This document shows, in pieces, positions 45,801 through 57,800 of a DNA stretch of 58,058 bases (within the stretch, counting starts at the first letter, position 1; each line of letters starts with the position of its first letter). Source of the stretch: DAONJL01 sp035405645 [NCBI: bacterium] (GTDB taxonomy: Bacteria > JAGOBX01 > DAONJL01); the NCBI GenBank assembly GCA_035405645.1, contig DAONJL010000007.1:1-58058 (forward strand), in the 5' to 3' direction. The notes beneath the pieces are model-generated. The model saw only the letters and a list, made by a program, of their open reading frames with translations, had not been told where the DNA came from and ran no database searches. Position numbers and translations under genes: made by a program.

Positions 45801-48800
45801 TTATTTAATTTATCAATTCCAATTACTTTTATTTGATTATTTCCTGAATTTAATATTACACCTTCTATTAACCATTCACCTGTATTTAATTCATAAGCAG
45901 CAATGTATGTATCACTGATATTTACTACAACTAATATATCAGATATTCCACTACCAATATCATAAGCATTGCCTTTTATTACAATTTGTGTATCTTTAAA
46001 TATGCTATTTTCTTTTACATAAGAATTTATTGATGGAGCAATTGTATCAACAAAAACATTTCGATAAATACTATATTCTGTATCACCAAATAATAAACCA
46101 TTATATTGATATGGTAATGAAATTATTTTGCTAAATGTCCCATCACTTGAAACTGTTATATCTGATAATTGCTGTCCATTTAACATAACTGGTATGCTTG
46201 CAAAACCTTTTGCATTACCTGTTATTGTTATTGATGATTCTTTTGTATAATTACCTTCATATTCTAATAATCCATTTATAACAATATATTTATTTGTGCC
46301 ACTCGTTATAACAAAAGTTGAATCAGAACTTATGTTTCCTGCTTTATCAGAAACATAAACACTCACAATATTTTGTCCTTGCTCTAATTTAATTGAGGCA
46401 TAAAATGCGCCATTTTCATAAGTTGGATAATCATAATTTGTTGTCTCTGCTTTTATATCATTATAAATTGAAATCATAATTGTATTAAATGGTGCCGCTG
46501 TTCCAAAAATATTTAAGTATTCGCCATAATTATAAGTATAATAATTAAATGTCGGTTGTGCAGGTTTTTCTGTTATAACATTAAATGTCATTTCTACTGA
46601 ATAAGCACTTGCATTACCTGCATTATCTACTGCTTTTGCTACTAATGTTATTTGTGAACCTGAAAATGTAATATCTAAAATTTCAAAACTACCATTTGTT
46701 GCATCTGCTTTTACTGATGTGCCAACCTGAACATAGTTTGTTCCATCTACTTTATATGCACTTACTAATGAATTTGGTTCAGCTATACCTGTCAATTTTA
46801 CACTATTTGTAGTTAAATATTTATTTGTATTTGTTATAACTGGTGGTGCTGGTGGTATATTATCATAAATGATTATAATTTCTTTTGATTTTCCACTTAT
46901 TCCATTTGCGTTTTCTGCTGTTGCTGAAAAATGATTTATTCCCTGTAATAACTGAACATTATTAAATGTAAATTCGCCTGTTGTTGTATCATTTACTGTT
47001 ATCATCGGTATAAAATTACCTATACCATCTTCATCTATCTTACCATCATTATCATCATCAAAACCATTAATTGGGTCTTCATCAACTAAACCATCACCAT
47101 CATTATCAACCTGTCTATATAATCTAATGGTATATAAATTTCCAGTAACATCTAATTCACCTGTTATTGTAACACCATTGCCAATCATACTTGCATTAAC
47201 AATATAATTTGCTGGCTGTGATAATACTGGTGCTGGTGGAACTACTGTATTTATAACAAATACTTCTACTGGCACTGATTCTGGGCTTAATGAATTGCCT
47301 GCTATATCTGTTGGGATTATTCGCCAGTAATAAATTCCATCTGCTAATTGTGTATCATATATATCGCCGATTATATTATTTACTACTATCTTATTTGTAA
47401 ATTGACTATTATTTGCTAATTCTAATTTATATGATACTGCATCACTTACTACTTGCCAATTAAATGATACCCATTTACTATTTACTTCTTTTCCTTTTGT
47501 CGGATATAATAATTTTGCTGATTGTGGTGGGGTATTATCATAAATTACTTTAAATACTTTTGTATCAATTCCATCACTAATTCTTATTTCATTTTCACCT
47601 GATACTAATGTTCTTATCGCACTAAAAGTTGTTGCTCCACTTTGTTTATTTATATTCTGACCATTTATTATTACTGGGTCTTCTGCTCCGACTTTACCAC
47701 TTATTGTTATTTCTGATGTATTTACTATCTTACCATCATAGATTGATGTTATTTCTAATGCTGAGCTTGTTATTACATTTATATAGAATGGAACAGCAGA
47801 AAAATCTGGTAATGATGTCTTATTACCTTTCTTATCTATTGCTACAATCGAATAATAAATACCAGGTGCTTTAACTATTGACGCTGGTATTGGTCCTGAA
47901 TATTTATTATTTCCTTTTTCTGTTAATTTATATATACTTGCTTCATCTGTTAATTTCTGCTTTACGCTTACATATACATTTGCAATATCTTTATCTTCAT
48001 CTGTCACTGTTGCTTCGATTAGTATTGCTTTTCTTTCACTTTCTATTACTGGATTATGAACTATTACTGGTGCTTTACCGACATCAACTCCATAAACTGA
48101 TACATAGTAAAATTCTGCTGGTGGTTCTGGTAATACTTTTACTACACTATCACTTAATATTCTTATTGTATAGCATAAGCCCGGTGTTGTTACTATTGTC
48201 ACTGGATTGCCTTTACTATCAAGTGTTTTATATGGTATATTGCCTACATAATATTTCTTTCCTGTTGTGTTATCTACTTTTTCTTCCATCTTTACATTAA
48301 ATACTTCTGAACCTAACTCTGGTCTTCTATAATTTATTGAAATACTTGAAATTTTACCTGAAATTAAATTTACTCGAACAGGAACATTACTGCCTGCTAA
48401 TGCTGTATCAACTGGTGTATGTTCTACTGCTACAACTGTTTTTACTTCTGCTGGTTTTACTACTACTTTTACATACGGTTCTGGTGGAACTGGATATGAT
48501 ACTATATTGCTATCGCTATCAACAACACTTATTGCATAATAAACTGCTTTACTTGAACCTATTGCTTCTTTACTTATTGTTCCTGAATATTTTGAACCTG
48601 AAATATTTGTCATTGGTATTATTTTGCCACTTGCTAAATTTTCATAAGTATTAAATAATAATTTTACACTACCTGCTGCTAATGTTTTATCATCCGTTAC
48701 TTCTGCTTCTATTACTAAATTATTTCCTTCTTTTATTTCATAAATTGGACTATGACTTATTACTGGTGGTGCGCCACTGCCTATACTAACCTCAACAAAA

Positions 48801-51800
48801 TATGGTTTTGCTGGTGGTGCTGGATTTATTGCTAATTCACCTGATACACTTCTTGCTGTTATTGTATAAGCAAATCCTGGAACCTGCACTAATTCTGCTG
48901 GTATTGAACCAATATAATTTAATCCATCTGTTGTGGTCATTGGTAATAAATATTTTCCACCTTTTGATGTGATTACTTCTATATTTACTGATGCTATTGA
49001 ATCATTACCAGATGCCCTTACTTCTGCTGTTATTGTTTGTGCTATGCCTTTTTGTACATTCGTTAATGTATAATGTATTATTTCTGGTGGTGAACCAACT
49101 GCTATATAATACATCTTATCAACATCAGGTAATTGTGTTATTAAATTGTTTATATTTATTGCTTCAATTTTATAGAATACGCCTGGTGCTTTTACAAATG
49201 TTGCTGGTATTTCAAAACTATAATTATTTCCTGCTATTTTAATCATTTCATATATTGCTGCTTCCTGTATCTTGCCTGTTTGACTTATATATATTCTTAC
49301 TTTTGATATTCCTTCACTATCACTTGCAATTGCTGTTATTGGTATCTTCTGATTACTTAATGATGATAATACTGCATAATGTGTTAATGTTGGTGGCACA
49401 GAACGACCTTTAATATTTACATAATATGGGTCATATTTTTCATCTGGTATAGTTGTCTTTAAGCCAGTTGTATCTTCGGCTACTATTCGATATTTAATAA
49501 ATGGTGCTATTACTTTGTTGCCTGGTATTATTCCTATATATTCGCCTGTTGCACTATCTATCTTCATATCTACTACACCAACATTCAAACTCTTATCTGA
49601 ATATGTCACTCTTACTTTGCCTAAATTATTATCTGCATCACGAACAATTGCTTTTATTATTATATCTTTCCCTTCTATCTGTTCTATTATTGAATAATGT
49701 GAAATTTCTGGTGGATTACCTACACTCTTCTTTATTCCAACAAAATATGCTGGATAAATTAATTCTGGTTTTATACTCTTATTGCCTGCTGCGTCAATTG
49801 CTTCAATTCGATATTCAAAACCTGGCTCTTTTATATAGCCTGCTGGTATTGTTAAACTATATATACTATCTGTTGTTTTTAACATTGGTATTGGATATTC
49901 TGCATTATTAAATAATGTTTTAACTCTTGCTATTACTGAAACTATTGTATCATCAATATCTGTTACTGTTGCATTAATTTTTAATACTGCACCTTCTAAT
50001 GTATCGCTTAATGCTGAATGAACTATTACTGGTGGATAACCTGTTGATTTCTTCGTTACTTCTACAAAGTATGGGTCATATTGTGCTTCTGGTTTTAATG
50101 CTATATTGCCATCTACATCTATTGCTTTAATTCTATATGTAAAGCCAGGTTGTCTTACTATTGTCATTGGCAATGTTGCTGTATAAGTATCACCATTCTT
50201 TGTCATTAATATTGTTTGTTTTATTGTTGTTGCTGCATTTACTATTTCTATTTCTGCTTTTGATACACTATTTGCTGCATCATTATCTACTATTATTGCG
50301 CTTATTGTTACTGCTTCGCCTTCATTTACTGCTCCTACTTTACTATGATAAATTACTGGTGGATTGCCGGCTGATATTACTGCTGGTTTGACTCCCACAA
50401 AGTATGCTGCTTCATTTACTGCTGGTATTGTTGTTATATTATTCATTTCATCTTTTGCGGTTATTCTATAATTAAAGCCCGGTGTCTTTACATCTGTGCC
50501 TTTTATTACTGCTCGGTATGTATTTTGTGTGCCCGGCACTTTTATCATACTTATTATTTTTGGTAATGCTGTTGTTCCATAACTATATGTTAAATATGCA
50601 TCAGTTATTGTATCATCAGCATCTGTAATTTCTGCTGTTATCTCAATATTATTATTTTCTATATATTCACCAGTTAATTTTTGATGACTTATTATCGGTG
50701 GCTCGCCTGAACTTACTGATTTTACTATATTTACAAAATATGGTGAATATTGTAATAATGGTGATGCTGTATTTAACCCTTCTGTATCCTGTGCTATTAT
50801 TCTATATTCTATACCTGGCTCTTTTAACCAATCTTTTGGTATTATTGCATTATAATCATCTGCGCCTGAATTTGTTAATAATAATTCATATACATTACCT
50901 GTTGCTACCTGTTTTATTATTGCTTTTACTGTTCCTACATTATTATCTTCATCTTCTACTATTGCTGAAAGTTCTACACCTGTTGTTACTTCTGATAAAA
51001 TTATATCTGATAATTTATTATGAAAAATTTCTGGTGCTACACCTGTTATTGCTCCACTTGTTAATGGCACATATATCTTTACAAAATATGGATTTAAACC
51101 TATTGCTGGGTCTTCAGTTATTAATCCTGTTTTATCAAAAGCAATAATCTTATATTCAAAGCCTGGTTCAACTACATCTTTTCCACTTAATATTGCTGAA
51201 TATTCATTATTTCCTTCATTTATCATTATTAGTTCTTTTGGTGTTGCTACATTTGCTGGTTTTATTCGAACTATTGCATAATCAAGATTATCATCAGTTA
51301 TTTCTGCTTCAAATCTTATTGTTGCGCCAACAACTGTATCGCCCACCTTTTGATGAACTATAACTGGTGGAACTGCATTTATTGCTAATGGTTTTATCAC
51401 ACTTACAAAATATGGACTATATTGAATCTCTGGTAAATTTGCGACTAACTTACTTGTATCTTCTGCTATTATTCTATATTCAAAGCCCGGTGCTTTTATT
51501 ATTGTCGATGGTATCATTGCTGTAAATTTATCATTTGCAAAATACATCTTTATATCATAATTACTTGCTTCATTTATTGGTTTTATCCTTACTATTACTT
51601 TATTTCTATCAAGATTATTATCATCATCTGTTATAACTGCTTCTATTTTTGCTGCTGTATCTCCTTCTAATAATTCGGTTATTCTATTGTGTTTTATTAC
51701 TGGTGCTTTGCCTATTGCTGTTTCTTTTATTACCTGCACATAATATGGTGCATACTGAATTTCAGGATTTGTTGTTTTTAATAATTCTGTATCTATTGCT

Positions 51801-54800
51801 ACTATCCTGTAATTTAAGCCAGGTTCAAGAACTTCGTTTGCTGGTAATTCTAATTTATACAATGTCTTATCGCCTGTGTCCTGTATCATTGTCCTTACAA
51901 ATGGTATATTATCTGTTGGTCTTGTAAATTCGATAAATACCTTGCTTAAATTATTATCCATATCATAAACATTTGCTGTAAATAAAGCATTCTTATTTGC
52001 TATTAATTTATCTACTTTTGAATGATATATTTCAGGTGCTGAACCTGTTACTGCTTTTCTTGTTACATTTACAAAATATGGGTCATACTGAATACCTGGA
52101 TTATATACTTCTAATTTTGTCTTATCAACTGCTTTTATTCTATATGTAAAGCCTGGTGATACTACTTTCTCTTTTGGAACTGTAAATGAATAATTATTGC
52201 CACCTGTATTTATCATTTTATATACTGATGCTATTAATTCATTGAAGCCTTTTATTTCTACGAATACTGCATTTGTATCAAGGTTATAATCTGCATCTGT
52301 TACTGTCGCGGTTATTACAGTTATCTCGTTCTCTATTTTATCTGATATTTTATTATGTGTTATTACTGGTGCATTACCTGTTACTTGTCCTTTTGTCACA
52401 TTTACCCAATACGGATTTGTTGTTATTTCTGGCTTAAATGCTACTTTTCCTGTCATATCAGTTGCAATAATTCTATAATTAAATCCAGGTGCGGTTATCA
52501 TTGTCTTTGGTATTATTACACTATAACTACCTGAACCTGCTATTGTTTCTGACATTGTAAAGAATGATGGTGTTGCATTTAATGGTGTCTTAAACTCTAC
52601 TTCTATAAACGATAAATCACCATCAACATCAGTTACTTGTGCTGTTATTATTGCATCATTGCCTTCTGTTAAATCACTAATTTTTTGTGCTATTATTTCA
52701 GGTGTTGAACCTGTTAATGCACCTTTATTTACCATTACAAAATATGGTTCTGCCTGAGCATTTGGTTCTTCTGTTCTCAGTCCTGCTGTATCAACTGCAA
52801 CTATTTTAAAAGCAAAACCCGGACTCTTTACTTCTGCGCCTGGTATTATTCCTTCATAAATATTATTTCCTTTTGCTTGCATTTCAAATATCAATGGTGT
52901 TGCTAAATCAGGTCTCATCATTCCTATAAATGCTTTAAATAGATTATTATCTACATCTGTTATTTCTGCACTTATACTTACTGAGTCACCTTCTATTACA
53001 TTTGATAATTGATGATAATATGTTATTGTTGGTGGCAAACCAACTGCATTTGCCTTTTTTATTGTTACCCAATAACCTTTTTCTGTAATTGAAGGTAAAC
53101 TGCTCATTAATCCATATTTATCTACTGCTATTATTCTATATTCAAAACCTGTGCCTTTAACTTCAACACCCGGAATTGTAATTGAATATGTCTCACCTGC
53201 TGTATAATTCGGTGTCCCACTTTCTGGCATTAAACCAAATGTTATTGGATAATTTAATTCTGGTTTTCTTATTTCTATCATTACATTTACATATTCATCT
53301 GCATCAGCATCCTCTATTTTTGCTCTTATTGTTAAATCTGTATTTTCTGTTGCTTCAATTATTCTTTGATGTGTTATTATTGGTGCTACACCAGTTGCTG
53401 CGCCACGAACTTCTACATAATTTGGTGCATTTATTAATACTGGTGATATTGTCCTATTCCCTGCACTATCAACTGCATAAATTCGATATTCTACACCTGG
53501 CATACTTAATTCTGCTGGTGAGATATATACGCTATAATCATCACCTGTTTTTTGCATATCATATTCAAGTGTAACCCCATAACCTGGCACATTTAACCAT
53601 ACATATACTCTTGCTAAATCATTATCTGCATCTGAAACTAATGCATTTATTGTTAAACCATCGCTTTTTAATACACTCATTACTGGTGTATGGGTTATTG
53701 ATGGTGCTGAACCTGTTGCACCACCTTCTATTACACTGACCCAACCTGGATTGTCTGTCAATGGTGGATATACTGTTTGATTACCTTCGGTATCGGTTGC
53801 GTATATTCTATATAAGAAACCAGGTTCCTGCACATCACTTGTTAATAATAATGCTCTATATATATTATCACCATTTGTTGCCATTATTATCTTATATGGT
53901 GTTGATGTTAATGTCCTTTGTAATTGTAATTCTACTACTCCTATGTTATTATCATCATCTATTATTTCTGCTTCGACCATATATGTATCATTTGCTATTA
54001 ATACTGATGGTATATTAACAGAACTAATTGTCGGTGGATTTCCTATTGTTGTTGTTGTAACTACATTAACTAAAATTGGATCATTTAATAATGATGGATA
54101 ATATTTTGTTGCGCCTCTATTATCTTTTGCTCTTATTCGATATTTAAAGCCAGGTGTATTTATTAAATAAGTAAAATTACTAAAATTAAATTGATATACT
54201 GAATCTGAAATTTGTTCAAATAAATATATCTCTTCTGGTGCATTTATACTTGCACTTCTATAAACAAGTGCTACTTCTGTTATGTAATCATTTATATCAT
54301 TATCATAAACATTTGCAAATAAAGAAACTGAACCATCATTTTGAACAAGTGTTTGAGAAATTGGAGTATGCTCAATAATAGGTGGATTATTTGAAGTATC
54401 GCCTGTTAATGGAACTGATACGAAAAATTTTTCTGCCATCGGCATAGTAGTCATATTTCCGCTATTATCAACTGCTACAATACTATAACCAAAGCCAGGA
54501 TATACCACTAAATTGCCTGGTAATTCATAAGTAAATAAATTATTACCTTCATAATTCATAATAAATTCGTATTCTGCTGCATTTGGATTCTGTTGATACT
54601 TTAAATAAACATTTCTTAAATTATCATCAAATACCATTGCACTTATATTTATTGGTTGATTAAGTATCGCTGTTTGTATTGGATAATGCTCTATTACTGG
54701 TGCTGATAAATTCCTTACTTCTACTGTATATGGTAGCAAACTCGTCATTGGTTCTATTGTTTGTTGTAATGCGAAATCTCTTGCTGATACTCTTATTCCT

Positions 54801-57800
54801 ATATATGGTGAAATAATATCGTTTGCTTGTAACATTACTGAAAATATATTATCGCCTGCATATTCATCGCCATTTACTCCTTCATCATTCATTATATATT
54901 CTTTTGGCACTGTCCAATTTGGATTTGATAAAATTACTTTTACTGTCGTTGTATCAAGGTCTCCTTCATTATCTATTACTGAAGCTTTTACTATTACATC
55001 ACTTGCACCTTCTGATAAATATATTGTATTATCAGGTAAGTAAATTGTAATTGATGGTGGTGTGCCTGCTGCAAATTCTACTACTTTTGTATCTGAATGA
55101 ATAAATCCTGCTTTATCTGTTACTATTATTGTTACTTTTTCTAATTGATTATCACTAATTGCAAAACCAGGTGCTACTCCATTATTTAACCACGCTTCTT
55201 CTAAATTATAATTATCAGGCGAAATGTAAACTGTTTTTGGTGTATTTTCTTCTATTATCGCAATACTTATTGCGCCTCTATAACTTGAATCAACATTACC
55301 ATATTCATCTTCTGCCTGTATTGATAAATATATTTGACCATTTCTAACCTGTGTTGGTGGAATTGCACCAATATTATATTTATATGCTGCGTTAGGTCTT
55401 GATACAAAATTTATTACATCAGAATATAAGCCAGTAGCACTTGCCCTTAACTCTGTATAGGCACTGACTTTACATTTTACTGAAAATATTGCTATACCAT
55501 CTTGAACTTGCTTTGTATAAGAAGTAACCTCATTTCCATTTTCATAAATTACTGCATTGTCACCACTTAATACTTCTAAATTTACATTTGTTGTATTATC
55601 AGTTTCAATTACATTGTTACCTGCATCTGTTACTTTTACATATATTGTAACTTCATTATCTATTCTTGGTTCACCAACCATTTCTATCTTTAATTTAACT
55701 GGTGTTCCTGAACCAACAAAATTTACTATTCCTGTGCAACTTGAAACTCCTGTTGATGTAAATGTTGCTTCATAATCTCCTGCTGTCATTGCTGTTACTG
55801 CAAATTGTGCTATTCCATTTCTTACTGTTTTTTCTGGTGCTGATAATAATGTTAAACCACTCTGTAAATTAGTTATATTTACTATTGTCGAACTATCATT
55901 TAATAAAACATTCCCATAATTATCACATAATGCAACTGATACAAATAATGTATCACCTGGAATACCCGGAACTTGATTTACTATATTTACACTTAATTTT
56001 GCTTTTTCAGCCGGTAGCATTTTAATATCTGATGAAATTGATGGATATGTATTATTCAAAGAAACATAAAAATTATGTTTTATAAATGCTATTCGTCCTG
56101 GTCTGAATAGAATTGTTGCTACACCATTTGTAAAATTTATTTCTGTATAATTAACTATATTATTATTAACTACAAAACCAAATTCATTTAAATATGCATT
56201 TGGGTCATCAATTAAGCCAAATTGGCTATATAAGTTATTACGATTTTGATTATCAAAATAATAATTTATTTGTCCCATTCCTGTATAATTTACAAAATTG
56301 CCCATTTTATCAACTGTCTGTAATACTACCTGTATTTGATTATCTGATACTTCTAATTCTATTGGATAACCACCTAATTCTGTGCAACTTACATTATTTT
56401 GTCCAATAAAAATTTGAACACAATCTGCAAAACCTACTTTTATCTCTGCTGTATCTGATTGTGTAAATTGTATCTTTGTATCTGATGTAAAAATTGAGCA
56501 CTGAAATACACCCATTTCAAGCGGTTCTATTGTTATAAATGGTGGTCCCATAGTAAAGGAGGACATATCTAACATTCCACTTACTGTATTACCATCAATG
56601 TTCCCAAAACTCGTATTTATGAGTCGAGCATTACTTGAAATTGTAACTGATACATTACCTTGATAACTACCTGATAAATTACCATATTCATCTACTGCTA
56701 ATATTCTTATATTTACTGGTCTGCCAATTCTTAAATCTGTGAAATCTTCATCTATGTTGAAATCATTATCATTATCAAAATTATCAATTTCATCTTCATC
56801 AATTGCACCATCATTATCATCATCTCGACCTGCTCCAAATACTGCTACTATACCTTTTGGAATTATCTTAAAAGTAAACATTGAATAAGAAGATAAATAT
56901 TTTTGCTCTGGACCAATTTCTATACTATTTAATGTTATTGATAGTTGTTGATTATCAAACATAAATGAATTAGGTATATTTCTTTTTGCTGTCAATAAAA
57001 TACCTAATACTGTTGTATCATTAGGTGTTAATTCAACTCCATTTTCTATATTTAAATTATAATCAAGACTATCGAAAGGAAATTCTGCTATTAAATAATC
57101 TGTATTATCAATAACATTATCGCCATTGCTATCTTTGTATAAACTAATTGTATCGCCGATATCTTTTACTGGTTGTGGTAAATTTATATTAAAATTTTTT
57201 GCAACTACTGTATCATTTGAATTATTTAAAATATTAAATAAAAGAAGTGGCTTAATTGTATTTGGATTTATTATATTAGTAAATAATTCTTTTAATTCGA
57301 TAATTATATTTGTATCACCACCAGGTCCACCTTGATTTCCTGATAAAACATTAAATAATATTTGTGATTTTGAAACAAGTATCGGATATGTTCCATCTGA
57401 TTTATAGCCCTCAACTGCAATTTTATATGGTGTATTTGGTGGTAAATACATTATTTCATAATTTGTAGTATCTAATGGTATTTGAGATATTCTCATAGGA
57501 GAATTAAAAGATGGTTCTGTATTATCTGTTTGTTCATATATTATATCATGCCATTCAACTTCTGGATTTGTATCATTATTCCACTCAACCATTATATGCC
57601 CAAGTCCAACGCCATAAGCATTCGCTGTAAAGAAAGTAACCTGTCCTTGAACTGGCTGTAATATTATTTGTCCGATATATATATAAGTATCATAATATCC
57701 TTCTGCGTATCTACCTACTGGCTGGTATCCATCTTTTATGACTTCTATATAATAACTATCGCCTTCACTTAAATTGAAATTAAACATTCCATCAATATAT

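Noticed and set aside
47760-55070. CRISPR-like periodicity
   Set aside because: The period is about 330 bp, units are diverged and coding, and there are no short identical repeats or spacers.
43159-55347. Many Leu/His-rich plus-strand frames of 60-200 codons
   Set aside because: They lie opposite the giant gene and mirror its repeats; their composition is the antisense of Asn/Asp/Ile-rich coding sequence.
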